The position numbers and the translations under genes are program-made. A DNA stretch of 64,000 nucleotides from Myxococcales bacterium. GTDB lineage: Bacteria; Myxococcota_A; UBA9160; SZUA-336. This document shows positions 48,701 through 58,694 of the stretch, one piece after another. Numbering within the stretch: position 1 is the first letter of the stretch; every line of letters starts with the position of its first letter. The stretch lies in contig JABSQV010000005.1 of assembly GCA_013215565.1 (NCBI GenBank), positions 1 through 64,000 on the forward strand, written 5' to 3'. Under the pieces are notes generated by a model. The model was not told the DNA's origin, did no database searches, and was given only the letters and a program-made list of their open reading frames with translations.

Positions 48701-49134
48701 CCCAGGATCTGGCGGACCATCCCATCCAGGCCCAGGGCCTGACCGTCCTCGGGACGAAAGATGCGCGCCACCCCGTAGCGCTCCAGTTCCCGGACCTCTG
48801 CGGGCGCGATCACGCCGCCACCGCCCGCGTACACGCGAACCTGTTCGCCGCCGCACGCACGCAGCTGGTCGACCAGGAAGCGGAAGAAATCGAGGTGACC
48901 GCCCTGATACGAGGACACGCAGACCGCATCCGCGTCTTCCTGGACCGCCGTACTCGCGATCTCTTCGACGGAGCGATCGTGTCCGAGATGAATCACCTCC
49001 GCTCCGGCGGTCTGCAGCAGGCGCCGGATCAGGTTAATGGCGGCGTCGTGCCCGTCGAAAAGGGCCGCCGCGGTCACGACGCGAACCGGCGTCCGGCGGG
49101 CCGGGGAGGATTCGCTGACGGGTGCGCTCTTCAT
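45709..49134 (-). CDS. icmF: fused isobutyryl-CoA mutase (IcmF: B12-binding + G-protein chaperone + catalytic domain)
   Basis: N-terminal [10 protein letters not shown] B12 domain, internal [21 protein letters not shown] GTPase, [28 protein letters not shown] mutase. ATG at 49134 (MKSAPVSES). Confidence 0.94.
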   Translation of the reverse strand: [1141 protein letters not shown]

Positions 49135-49271
49135 CTCTCGCAGAACCCCTCTGCTGTTCTCTTCGGTCCCCTTCCAGCTCTTCGGCCGCAGCGGGCCCGA
49201 GCCTTCCGGCGGGGACCCGCTGCCAGGAGGGCACCACACGGCAGCACGCGAAACTTACATGAAACCGACTA

Positions 49272-49294
49272 AATCACTGCAAAACATAGTGATT
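49272..49294. promoter_or_regulatory. AT-rich inverted repeat upstream of icmF (candidate operator/promoter)
   Basis: AATCACT-N9-AGTGATT in a GC-rich background. Minus strand TTGCAG-N17-TGTAAG promoter-like elements overlap it. Confidence 0.4.
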
Positions 49295-49355
49295 CTATGC
49301 CGCGGTCGCCGGCGCCGCAGTCGCCGGGCACTGACGCGGCCGGTCGCGGACCCGG

Positions 49356-50198
49356 CTAGTAGGAGTAGAAGCCGCGTCCGGTCTTGGTCCCGAGCCAGCC
49401 GGCCTCCACTCGCTTGCGGATCAGCGGGCAGAGCTTGTAGTGCGGGTGCCCGAGTTCGCGGTAAAGCGTGTCCAGGATCGCAGCCACCACGTCGAGCCCG
49501 ACGAGGTCGGCCAGCGCCAGCGGCCCCATCGGGTGGTTGCAGCCGAGCTTCATGCACTCATCGATCGCCTCGGGCTCCGCGACGCCCTGCATCAGTGCGT
49601 AGGCGGCCTCGTTGATCATGGGCATGATCACGCGGTTCACGACGAAGCCGGGCATGTCCCGGACCGGGACCGCGACCTTGTGGAGTTGCTCGGCGAGGTC
49701 CGTGACCGCCTGCGCAGTCGCGTCGCTGGTCTCGAGTCCGCGCACGATCTCGACGAGCTTCATGGCACCCACGGGGTTGAAGAAGTGCATGCCGATGAAC
49801 TTCTCCGCGCGGCCGGTATCCCGCCCCAGGTCGGTAATCGACAGCGAGGAGGTGTTCGTCGCGAAGATCACGTCCTCGGTGCAGATCTCGTGGAGCCGGG
49901 AGTAGAGCTCGAGCTTGGTCTCGCGATCCTCGGAAACCGCCTCGATCACAATGTCGCTGCGCTTGAGATCGTCGAGGGCCGAACTCCCCTGAATCCGCCC
50001 GAGCGCGGCGTCGCGGTCCGCCTGCGAGATCTTCTCGCGGCTCAGCATGCGGTCGAGCCCCTTGGTGACCGCGCCGAGCCCTTTCTCGACACTCGTCTCC
50101 CGGCGATTCCAGAACAGCACCTCGTAGCCGTTCTGGGCCGCGAGCTGAGCGATGCCGGCCCCCATCGTTCCGGTTCCGAGAACCGCCAGGGTCTTCAT
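49356..50198 (-). CDS. 3-hydroxybutyryl-CoA dehydrogenase family protein
   Basis: [58 protein letters not shown] 50198 overlaps thiolase stop. Confidence 0.93.
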   Translation of the reverse strand: MKTLAVLGTGTMGAGIAQLAAQNGYEVLFWNRRETSVEKGLGAVTKGLDRMLSREKISQADRDAALGRIQGSSALDDLKRSDIVIEAVSEDRETKLELYSRLHEICTEDVIFATNTSSLSITDLGRDTGRAEKFIGMHFFNPVGAMKLVEIVRGLETSDATAQAVTDLAEQLHKVAVPVRDMPGFVVNRVIMPMINEAAYALMQGVAEPEAIDECMKLGCNHPMGPLALADLVGLDVVAAILDTLYRELGHPHYKLCPLIRKRVEAGWLGTKTGRGFYSY

Positions 50199-51376
50199 CA
50201 GACCAGCTCCACGCCGAGCGCGACCGCCTCGCCACCGCCGATGCAGAGCGTCGCGACGCCGCGGCGCTTGCCCCGGTCGCGCAGCGCGTGGAGCAGGGTC
50301 ACGAGCACCCGCGCTCCCGAACAGCCGATCGGATGGCCCAGCGACACGGCTCCGCCGTGCACGTTCACGCTCTCTGGATCGAGCCCGTGCTCCTTTACGG
50401 CGGCCAGCGTCACGCCCGAGAACGCCTCGTTGATCTCGTAGAGATCCCAGTCTCGGGCTCGCGTCCCGCTCTTGTCGTAGAGCTTCTGAAGCGCTTGCAC
50501 GGGCGCGATCGTGAACCACTTGGGCTCGACGGCGGCCGAGGCATCACACACGATCCGCGCCAGCTTGCGAAGCCCGAGTTCCTGCGCCTGCTCCTCGCCG
50601 GCCAGCAGCAGTGCAGCCGCACCGTCGTTTAGCGTCGAGGCATTCGCGGCCGTCACCGTACCCTGCTTGCTGAAGGCCGCGCGCAGCTTCGAGAACTTCG
50701 CCGGGTCCCCGCGGGACGGCTCTTCGTCAGCATCGATCAGGACGGGGTCACCGCGCCGCTGGGGTACGGGCACCGGAACGATCTCGTCCTTGAACTTGCC
50801 GGCCTCCCAGGCCCCGAGTGCTCGACGATAGGACTCCGCCGCAAACGCGTCCTGGTCCTCGCGACTGAACGCGTACTTCTCGGCAACCAGGTCGCCACAG
50901 TTCCCCATGTGCATGTCGTCGTAGGGATCCCAGAGACCGTCGTGGATCATCGTATCGATGATCTGGCCGTTCCCCATCCGATAGCCACCACGCGCATTCG
51001 GCAGGCAGTAAGGAGCGTTGGTCATGCTCTCCATACCCCCGGCGACCATCACGCCGACGTCCCCGATCATGATCTCGCGGCGCGCGAACATCACAGCCTG
51101 AAGGCCGGATCCACAGACCTTGTTGATCGTGACCGCCTCGGTCGAATCGGGAAGCCCCGCCTTGATCACGGCCTGGCGCGCTGGCGCCTGGCCCATGCCG
51201 GCGGAGAGCACGTTGCCGAGGTAGACCCGCTCGACCTGATCCGGGGTCGCACCCGCGCGCGCAACGGCCTCCTTGACGGCCACCGCTCCGAGATCGGCCG
51301 CCGAAAGCGACGCGAACGCCCCCTGGAACGACCCGATCGGGGTCCGGGCGGCGCTACAGATCAGTACCTCGTTCAT
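50198..51376 (-). CDS. acetyl-CoA C-acetyltransferase (thiolase)
   Basis: [51 protein letters not shown]. Confidence 0.95.
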   Translation of the reverse strand: MNEVLICSAARTPIGSFQGAFASLSAADLGAVAVKEAVARAGATPDQVERVYLGNVLSAGMGQAPARQAVIKAGLPDSTEAVTINKVCGSGLQAVMFARREIMIGDVGVMVAGGMESMTNAPYCLPNARGGYRMGNGQIIDTMIHDGLWDPYDDMHMGNCGDLVAEKYAFSREDQDAFAAESYRRALGAWEAGKFKDEIVPVPVPQRRGDPVLIDADEEPSRGDPAKFSKLRAAFSKQGTVTAANASTLNDGAAALLLAGEEQAQELGLRKLARIVCDASAAVEPKWFTIAPVQALQKLYDKSGTRARDWDLYEINEAFSGVTLAAVKEHGLDPESVNVHGGAVSLGHPIGCSGARVLVTLLHALRDRGKRRGVATLCIGGGEAVALGVELV

Positions 51377-51514
51377 GGCTCTTCCTCCGGTTCGGGCAGC
51401 GGCTCAGGCGTCGCGACCCGCTCCCCGCGGGGCGCTGCCGCACGACCCCAAAAAGCTCTGCAATCTCGCAGGAGTCTACACTGCACCGTACCCGACCCCG
51501 GCTCGGAGCGTCAA

Positions 51515-52378
51515 TCAGAGATAGCCGAGTTCTCGGGCCCGCTTGAGCCGGCGCGTCCAGTTGCGGTCGGTCTTGACCCAGAGCTTCAGGTGAACGGGCT
51601 TTCCCACCAGTTCTGCAATCCGGCGACGAGCCTCGGTCCCCAGTTCTCGCAGCATCCGGCCCCCGTCCCCCACGACGATCCCCTTCTGCGAATCGCGCTC
51701 GACCAGTAGATTGGCCCGGATCCGCAGATCCGCGTCGGCTTCGTTCCACTCCAGAACCTCGGCCCCCAGCGAATACGGAATTTCGTCTCGGAGCAGTTCG
51801 AAGGAAACCTCACGCAGCAGTTCACAGGCCAGAAAGCGCAGTGAGCGATCGGTCAGCGCGTCCTCGGGATACAGGGCCGGTGACTCGGGGAGATGCTCGA
51901 TCAGGACTTCGATCAGCGCCTCGATGCCGGCTCCGGTCCGGGCCGAGATCTCGAGCACCGAGTCGAAACGCTCGCGGCTCGGCAGGGGGCCCGGCGCGCG
52001 CAGGTCACACTTGGTCCGTACAGCGATCAGGGGTGCGCTGAGCGACGCCAGCCGCTCTTCGGGTGTGTCCCAGGCCGCACCGGCGTCGAACAGCAGGACG
52101 CGCACGTCGGCGTCTTCGGCGGAGCGAATCGCGGCCTCGGTCAGCGCGAGATTGAAACGCGCCTGGCTGCGGTTGACGCCGGGTGTGTCGTGGAACAGAA
52201 GCTGGGCCCCGGGCCGGTGGACGACCCCGAGAATCCGGCTGCGCGTGGTCTGCGCGCGAGGAGACGTGATCGCGATCTTCTCACCCAGAAGCGCGTTCAG
52301 CAGCGTCGACTTTCCCGCATTCGGGCGGCCCAACAGCGCGACCACGCCGCAGCGGTGGCGGGCGGGGTCCTGGCTCAT
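51515..52378 (-). CDS. era: GTPase Era
   Basis: GRPNAGKSTLLNALLGEKIAITSPRAQTTR; C-terminal KH domain EVLEWNEAD...LLVERDSQKGIVVGDGGRMLRELG. Confidence 0.95.
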   Translation of the reverse strand: MSQDPARHRCGVVALLGRPNAGKSTLLNALLGEKIAITSPRAQTTRSRILGVVHRPGAQLLFHDTPGVNRSQARFNLALTEAAIRSAEDADVRVLLFDAGAAWDTPEERLASLSAPLIAVRTKCDLRAPGPLPSRERFDSVLEISARTGAGIEALIEVLIEHLPESPALYPEDALTDRSLRFLACELLREVSFELLRDEIPYSLGAEVLEWNEADADLRIRANLLVERDSQKGIVVGDGGRMLRELGTEARRRIAELVGKPVHLKLWVKTDRNWTRRLKRARELGYL

Positions 52379-53073
52379 TCGACGCCGAGGGTTCGGAGCG
52401 CGACCTCGGCCGCGAGCTGCTCCGCCTCCTTCTTTGAACGCGCGACGCCGGCGCCCACCGTTCGCCCCTCGACAACGACATCCACATGGAACTCGGTGAA
52501 TTCTCCCGCGCCCAACTCCGCGACGGTTCGATACTCGGCGCAGGTGACGCCGTCGCGCTGGAGTGCCTCGTTGAGACGCGTCTTCGCGTCGGCGACCGCA
52601 TGCGCGGCCTCGGCCAGACGATCTCCCAGTTGGTCGTCCAGGAACGCGCGAGCCGCATCGAATCCCCCATCGGTATGGATCGCGCCCAGCACCGCCTCGA
52701 ACACGTCGGCCAGCACCGCGTCGCTCGCGCGTGCGCCCTGCTTCTCGGCCCCCCGGCCGAGCCGGACGAAGGCGTCCAGCCCGATCTGTCGCGCGCAGCG
52801 GGCAAGCGCATCTCGGTTCACGAGGCTGGCCCGGCTCCGCGTGAGCCGGCCCTCCCGGGCCTCCGGATTCCGTTCCATCAGTCGCTCGGCCACGACCAGG
52901 CTCAGGACTGCATCGCCCAGAAACTCGAGACGTTCGTAGCTCTGGCCCAGGTCTCCCTCTTCCTCGGCGCGGGAGGGGTGCGTGATGGCCCGCAACAGCA
53001 GCTCCGGATCCTTGAAGCGGTGACCCAGGCGGCGCTGGAGCGGCTCGGTAGAATGGGTTTCACGCGGAGTCAG
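52375..53073 (-). CDS. rnc: ribonuclease III (start codon uncertain)
   Basis: YERLEFLGDAVLSLVVAERL signature and C-terminal dsRBD. The frame has no ATG/GTG/TTG near the expected start; CTG at 53073 is a guess. Confidence 0.9.
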   Translation of the reverse strand: MTPRETHSTEPLQRRLGHRFKDPELLLRAITHPSRAEEEGDLGQSYERLEFLGDAVLSLVVAERLMERNPEAREGRLTRSRASLVNRDALARCARQIGLDAFVRLGRGAEKQGARASDAVLADVFEAVLGAIHTDGGFDAARAFLDDQLGDRLAEAAHAVADAKTRLNEALQRDGVTCAEYRTVAELGAGEFTEFHVDVVVEGRTVGAGVARSKKEAEQLAAEVALRTLGVE

Positions 53074-54145
53074 CGATCCATCCTCCGCCGAGCACGCGCG
53101 TGTCCGACTCGTCGTAGACCACGGCGGCCTGGCCCGGCGCCGGCGCCCAGACCCGATCCGCGAACTCGATCCACGCACGCGACGGACCGTCCGCCTTGAT
53201 CCCGGCCAGAACGCTCGGGTGCCGGTGCCGCACCTGGACGCGGACCGGTCCCTTCGGGGGCTCGCCATCCATCCAAGACGCCCCCTCGACCTCCACCCTG
53301 GACCGGAACAACCCCTCGCGTCGGTCCACGACCAGCAGATTGTCGCGCGGCCGCACCTCCGTGACGTACCAGGGGCCGTCGGTGAGACCCAGGCCATTGC
53401 GCTGGCCCATGGTGAAACCCGCCGCGCCGGAGTGAGTCCCGCAGACGCTTCCGTCGCGTTTCTGGATCTCTCCCGCCCCGGGTGCCTCGGCGTCCGGCCG
53501 CAGGCGACGCAGCGCGCCACGGACATCCCCGTCGGGAATGAAGCAGATCCCCTGGCTGTCGGGCTTGTCGGCCGTCGCCAGACCGAGCGAACGCGCGAGT
53601 TCACGGACCTCGGACTTCTGGAGATCCCCGAGCGGGAACGCGACCTCGGGCAGGACTTCGCGCGGCAGGTCGAACAAGAAGTAGGTCTGATCCTTGGCGC
53701 GGTCCGCAGCCCGGAACAGCGCCGGGGTTCCCCCCGGACCGGGGGCGGTGCGCGCGTAGTGGCCGGTCGCAACGCCGCGGGCTCCGAGCGCACGTGCACG
53801 CCCGAGTAGAAGTTCGAACTTGAGCACGCGGTTGCAGGCCACACACGGAAGCGGCGTCGCTCCGGCCGAGTACGCGGCGACGAAGGGGTCGATCACGGCC
53901 TCGCGGAAAGGCTTCCGATAGTTGGCAACGTAGTGCCGGATGCCGAGCGTCGCCGCTACGGAACGGGCATCCTCCGCGTCGGGGAGACCGCAGCAGCGCT
54001 TGCCGGAGGAGGCCCCGGCAGTCTCGGGAGGCGTGCCGAGATCCATCGTCACACCGATGACCTCGTGGCCCTCCCGCGCCAGCAATGCGGCCGCAACCGA
54101 CGAATCGACGCCCCCGCTCATCGCGACCAGCCAGCGGTCGGTCAT
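53060..54145 (-). CDS. mnmA: tRNA-specific 2-thiouridylase MnmA
   Basis: VAMSGGVDSSVAAALLAREGHEVIGVTMDL; CVACNRVLKFELL; ATGHYAR. ATG at 54145. Confidence 0.96.
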   Translation of the reverse strand: MTDRWLVAMSGGVDSSVAAALLAREGHEVIGVTMDLGTPPETAGASSGKRCCGLPDAEDARSVAATLGIRHYVANYRKPFREAVIDPFVAAYSAGATPLPCVACNRVLKFELLLGRARALGARGVATGHYARTAPGPGGTPALFRAADRAKDQTYFLFDLPREVLPEVAFPLGDLQKSEVRELARSLGLATADKPDSQGICFIPDGDVRGALRRLRPDAEAPGAGEIQKRDGSVCGTHSGAAGFTMGQRNGLGLTDGPWYVTEVRPRDNLLVVDRREGLFRSRVEVEGASWMDGEPPKGPVRVQVRHRHPSVLAGIKADGPSRAWIEFADRVWAPAPGQAAVVYDESDTRVLGGGWIADSA

Positions 54146-55296
54146 TGGGCCTTCTCGCCGCGAACGCGTTCGACGATTTCCGGCAATACCTCGAGCACAC
54201 GAGTGATGTGTGCGTCGCGTGTATCGGTTCCGAGGCTGAAACGAATCGACCCGAGCCCGACCTCGGGCGGGATCCCCATCCCGAGAAGCACGTGGGAGGT
54301 CTCGGTCGAACCGGACGCGCAGGCGGCGCCGGACGCCACCGCGATCCCGGCGAGGTCGAGCGCCTCGACCAGCGTCTCGCCGTCCGCCCCGAGAAACGCG
54401 GCGTTCAACGTGTGAGGGAGCCGCGCCGTCGTCGAGCCGTTCACGCGAACCTCGGGAATCGCAGCCGCGATCCCGTTCCAGAGGCGGTCCCGAAGCCGGC
54501 CAAGCCGCTCGCTCCGCTCGCAGAGATCCCGACCGGCCGCCTCGCACGCGGCCCCGAATCCCACGATGCCGGGCACGTTTTCGGTTCCGGCCCGCCGGCG
54601 GCGCTCCTGCGGCCCGCCGCGAAGCAGCGCCGAGAAGCGACTGCCCTCGCGCACGTAAAGGGCCCCGACCCCCTTGGGCCCACCGAGCTTGTGCGCCGAG
54701 AACGAGGCGAACTCGATCGGATGTTCCCGCAGCGAGAGCTCGACCTTGCCAAGGGCCTGAACCGCATCGGTGTGAAACGGCACACCGTGCGCCGCCGCGA
54801 CTCGGGCGATCTCCGGAATCGGCTGCACCACCCCGGTCTCGTTGTTCGCCCACATCACCGTCACGAGCAGCGTCCGAGCGTCGAGGCACGCCGCCAAGCG
54901 TTCCGGATCCAGGATCCCGTCCGAGTCGACCCCGAGTTCGGTGACTCGAAGTCCTTCGCGGCGAAGGTCCTGGCAGAGCTCGCGCACCGAGGGATGCTCC
55001 GTGACGCAGGTCACGATGTGGTCACCGTGCCGGGGTGATCGCAGCGCGGTGCTCCGGAGCACGGTGTTGTTCGCCTCCGTCGCCGAACTCGTGAAAACGA
55101 CTGTCTCGGGCTCCGCGCCCAGGAGTCGCGCCACCTGCGCGCGCGCCGCCTCGACTGCCGAGCGCGCACGGCTTCCGGCCCAGTGAACGCTCGAGGGATT
55201 CCCAAACACCTCCTCCAGCACCTCGCGCATCGCCTGCAGGGCCTCAGGCCGGAGGGGCGTGGTGGCGTTATGGTCGAGGTAGACGGGCTCCATCAT
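54142..55296 (-). CDS. cysteine desulfurase (NifS/IscS family)
   Basis: YLDHNATTPLRPEAL; SFSAHKLGGPKGVGALYVR; ASGAACASGSTETSHVLLGMG. Confidence 0.95.
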   Translation of the reverse strand: MMEPVYLDHNATTPLRPEALQAMREVLEEVFGNPSSVHWAGSRARSAVEAARAQVARLLGAEPETVVFTSSATEANNTVLRSTALRSPRHGDHIVTCVTEHPSVRELCQDLRREGLRVTELGVDSDGILDPERLAACLDARTLLVTVMWANNETGVVQPIPEIARVAAAHGVPFHTDAVQALGKVELSLREHPIEFASFSAHKLGGPKGVGALYVREGSRFSALLRGGPQERRRRAGTENVPGIVGFGAACEAAGRDLCERSERLGRLRDRLWNGIAAAIPEVRVNGSTTARLPHTLNAAFLGADGETLVEALDLAGIAVASGAACASGSTETSHVLLGMGIPPEVGLGSIRFSLGTDTRDAHITRVLEVLPEIVERVRGEKAQ

Positions 55297-55305
55297 GCTG
55301 GGAAT

Positions 55306-56475
55306 TTAGCTACCTGGGCGCTTCGCGCCGCCCCCGCCGAGTGCCGACAGGACCTGCTCGAGCGAGATCGCCTCGGGCGACACGGCGGGCAGCAGCCCGT
55401 GATCTCCCTCGGGGTCGACCAGAATACCCGACCTGAGCAGCGGATCGATCGCGGCCTGCACCCGGCCAGCCTCGACCCCGAGCCAGACCGCGAGTTGGTC
55501 GGGGCGCGGGGTCGCGCGCCCTCCCCGGAAGGCCTCGATCACCAACCGCAGGATTTCCAGCCCCAGCGGCCGGGTCCCTTCCGGGTCGGGCCCGTCCGGG
55601 TCCGCTCCGCCGGCGAAGCGCACGCGCACGCGCACGATCAGCTCCGCGCCGAGGAGAACCAGGACCCACGACAGGTAGATCCAGACGAGCAGGATCGGAA
55701 GCTGAGCCAGCGCGCCGTAGATCGCGTTGTAGCGCGCGAACCCGAACTGCAGCTCGAGGTAGAGGAGCTGGACGGATTGAAACAGGGTCCCGCTCACGAC
55801 CCCGCCCAGCACCGCGAAGCGCAGCGGGAGGTGGGTGTTCGGCATCCAGGAGTACAGAAAGCTGAAGCCGATCCAGACGCTGACCCAGGGGAGCACGGCC
55901 AGAATTCCGTATGCCAGGCCGCTACCGATGCGATCGCCGAAGACCCGGGCCAGCAGCTCCGGGTTCCCGAGTAACGTCTGCAACACGACGGAAGCGACGA
56001 CCAGAATCGAGCTCACCATCAGCATCGACAGGTACTCGCCGATCCGCCGCAGGTAACCGCGCGCGGAGCGCACGCCGAAGATGTGGTTCAGCGACTGCTC
56101 GACGTTCCCGAACAGCGTCCAAACCGACACGAACAGCAGTGCGAGGCCTACGCCCCCGACCGCCTGCGCGTTGGCGCGACCGATGTATTCCAGAAGATCG
56201 TCGATCGATTGTTGCTCGATCACCGGAAAGCGGTCGAGCAGAAACGGGCGGAGCAGCTCCGCAAAGCCCGCACCCTTGAGGACCGCCAGAACTACCGCAA
56301 GCAGCGGAACCACGGCCAGCAGCGTCGAATAGGTGAGTGCCGACGCGCGCAGCAGACAGCGGTCGCGCTGGAAGCCCTCGATGGTTCGGAGCCCAAAGCG
56401 CAACCCCGGCATCGCGACCAGGGCGTCGCGGAGCGATACTGCGCGCGCGCGCCAGCGCTCCAGCAGGGCCGACAC
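55306..56475 (-). CDS. YihY/BrkB family inner membrane protein
   Basis: RDRCLLRASALTYSTLLAVVPLLAVVLAVL and YNAIYGALAQLPILLVWIYLSWVLVLLGAELIVR. GTG start at 56475 proposed. Confidence 0.88.
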   Translation of the reverse strand: MSALLERWRARAVSLRDALVAMPGLRFGLRTIEGFQRDRCLLRASALTYSTLLAVVPLLAVVLAVLKGAGFAELLRPFLLDRFPVIEQQSIDDLLEYIGRANAQAVGGVGLALLFVSVWTLFGNVEQSLNHIFGVRSARGYLRRIGEYLSMLMVSSILVVASVVLQTLLGNPELLARVFGDRIGSGLAYGILAVLPWVSVWIGFSFLYSWMPNTHLPLRFAVLGGVVSGTLFQSVQLLYLELQFGFARYNAIYGALAQLPILLVWIYLSWVLVLLGAELIVRVRVRFAGGADPDGPDPEGTRPLGLEILRLVIEAFRGGRATPRPDQLAVWLGVEAGRVQAAIDPLLRSGILVDPEGDHGLLPAVSPEAISLEQVLSALGGGGAKRPGS

Positions 56476-56476
56476 G

Positions 56477-56980
56477 CTAGCGGCCTCTTTGCGCCGGCGC
56501 GCGCGCGCCCAGACCCGCGGAGCAGGCCGGGTCGGGCCCGGCCAGGAACACGGCAGACCGGAGCGCTTCGACGCTGCGCGGGCCGATGCCGCGAACCCGC
56601 AGCAGATCTTCGATCCGCTCGAAACGGCCGCGCCGCTCGCGGTCGGCGACGAGTTCCGCGGCGCGCACCGGACCGATGCCGGGCAGGGCCGAGAGATCCT
56701 CCGGGGCGGCTTCGTTGAGTGGGATCGGCCAGCCGAACAAGCGACGCTGAGATCCCGTGAGCTCCGCACAACTGCACGGAGCCGCCGCCCCGGGGCGGTC
56801 GAGCCGGCAGCCCGACGCGTCGGCGACCAGTACCGCGGGTGTCGGGTCGGCGGGGTCGACGCCCGCGACCGCGACCGCTCCCGCGAGCGCGAGCCAGACC
56901 GCGAGGCGGGCGCCATCGAGCCCGGGTACACGCGCGGCCCTTGCCCGAGGCTGCCTCCGACCCTGCTCCAGGCGGCTCAT
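56477..56980 (-). CDS. ComEA-like helix-hairpin-helix DNA-binding protein
   Basis: [55 protein letters not shown]. Confidence 0.8.
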   Translation of the reverse strand: MSRLEQGRRQPRARAARVPGLDGARLAVWLALAGAVAVAGVDPADPTPAVLVADASGCRLDRPGAAAPCSCAELTGSQRRLFGWPIPLNEAAPEDLSALPGIGPVRAAELVADRERRGRFERIEDLLRVRGIGPRSVEALRSAVFLAGPDPACSAGLGARAPAQRGR

Positions 56981-58230
56981 TTCGCCGGGAGGCCCTGCTC
57001 CTCGGAGGCGGTCCGCTCCTCGCCCAGTTCGAACGCGTCGTGGAGTGCGCGGCAGGCGAGTTCCGTGTACCGCTCCTCGATCACGACCGAAACCTTGATC
57101 TCGGAGGTGCTGATCATCTGAATGTTGACCCCTTCCTCCGCCAGCGCCGAGAACATGCGACTCGCAACACCGGCATGCTCCCGCATGCCCAGTCCGACCA
57201 CGGAGACCTTGGCAATACTCTCGTCCGAACTGACGCGGGGTGCGCCGAGTTCCGCGGCAACCGCTTCCGCGATCTCCAACGCGCGCCCGAGATCCGGACG
57301 CGGCACCGTGAAGGTGACATCGGTCCGCCCGTCCTCCGACACGTTCTGAACGATCACGTCGACCACGACCCCCCCCTCCGACAGGGGCCGGAAGATCCGG
57401 GCCGCGGCGCCTGGTGTATCGCGTACCCCCGAGATCGTCACCTTGGCTTCGTTGCGGTTGTAGGTCACGCCGGAGACGACCGGCCGCTCCATCACCTCTT
57501 CTTCCGGAATCACCCAGGTACCCTCCTCGCGTTCGAAGGTGCTGCGGACGTGGATCCGCACGCCGTACTGCTTGCCAAGACTGACCGAGCGCAACTGCAG
57601 GACCTTGGCCCCGAGGCTCGCCATTTCGAGCATCTCGTCATAGGCGATGTGGTCGAGTTTTCTCGCGTTCGCGACGACGTTCGGATCGGCCGTGAAGATC
57701 CCGGGTACATCGGTGTAGATTTCGCAGACATCGGCGCCGAGCGCCGCGGCCAGCGCGACCGCACTGGTATCCGATCCCCCACGTCCGAGCGTCGTGATGT
57801 TGCCGTCAGAGTCCGTACCCTGGAAACCCGCCGCCACCACGACCGCCCCCCGGTCGAGGTCGCGGCGAATCCGGCTCGCATCGATGCTGAGAACTCGCGC
57901 GCGCCCGTGGGAGCAGTCGGTACGCATGCCGAGTTGTACCCCCGTGAACGAGCGCGCCGGAACTCCGAGCGCCCGAATCGCGATCGCCAGCAACGCGATG
58001 GTCTGCTGCTCGCCGGTCGAGAGCAGGACGTCGAACTCGCGCGGGTCCGGGTCGGGAGAGGTCGCATTCGCGAGAGCGACCAGGCGATCGGTCTCGCCCG
58101 CCATCGCGGAAACCACCACCACCAGATCGTCGCCGCGCTTGCGCGCCTCGACGACGCGATTCGCAACCGCGCGAATCCGGTCGGTGTCCCCGACCGAGGT
58201 CCCTCCGAACTTCTGAACGATCAGGGCCAT
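56977..58230 (-). CDS. lysC: aspartate kinase
   Basis: [47 protein letters not shown] domains at C-terminus. ATG at 58230. Confidence 0.95.
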   Translation of the reverse strand: MALIVQKFGGTSVGDTDRIRAVANRVVEARKRGDDLVVVVSAMAGETDRLVALANATSPDPDPREFDVLLSTGEQQTIALLAIAIRALGVPARSFTGVQLGMRTDCSHGRARVLSIDASRIRRDLDRGAVVVAAGFQGTDSDGNITTLGRGGSDTSAVALAAALGADVCEIYTDVPGIFTADPNVVANARKLDHIAYDEMLEMASLGAKVLQLRSVSLGKQYGVRIHVRSTFEREEGTWVIPEEEVMERPVVSGVTYNRNEAKVTISGVRDTPGAAARIFRPLSEGGVVVDVIVQNVSEDGRTDVTFTVPRPDLGRALEIAEAVAAELGAPRVSSDESIAKVSVVGLGMREHAGVASRMFSALAEEGVNIQMISTSEIKVSVVIEERYTELACRALHDAFELGEERTASEEQGLPAK

Positions 58231-58694
58231 TGCTTCGTCGCGTGCTCCAGAAGCTGCATCGCTCGCCCGCCGGGGGCCGAAAGCCGGATCCGGCGGGACG
58301 ATTCTCCAACAAACTCCAGTTCGATCAAGAGCAGCCCGCTCGGGAGGGCCCGGGGGAACCGCTCGGGCCACTCGACCACGAGCACGCCGCGACCATCCAG
58401 CAGGTCGTCGAAGCCGGCATCTTCGAGGCGGCGGTAGCTCTCGACCCGGTAGAAGTCCGCATGCCGCAACGGGATGCGACCGGCGTATTCACCGACCAGA
58501 GTAAAGCTGGGACTCGTCACCGGCGTGCGGGGGTCCACACCGAGGCCGCGCGCGATCCCCTGGACGAGACAGGTCTTGCCGACCCCGAGCGGGCCTTCGA
58601 GCCCGATCACGTCCCCGGCTTCCGCCGACTTCCCGATCGCGGCCCCGAGGCTCCGGGTCTGCTCCGGACTAGGGGAATCGCCGCAGAAGGTCAC
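58221..58694 (-). CDS. tsaE: tRNA threonylcarbamoyladenosine biosynthesis protein TsaE
   Basis: [47 protein letters not shown] start at 58694. Confidence 0.92.
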   Translation of the reverse strand: MTFCGDSPSPEQTRSLGAAIGKSAEAGDVIGLEGPLGVGKTCLVQGIARGLGVDPRTPVTSPSFTLVGEYAGRIPLRHADFYRVESYRRLEDAGFDDLLDGRGVLVVEWPERFPRALPSGLLLIELEFVGESSRRIRLSAPGGRAMQLLEHATKQWP

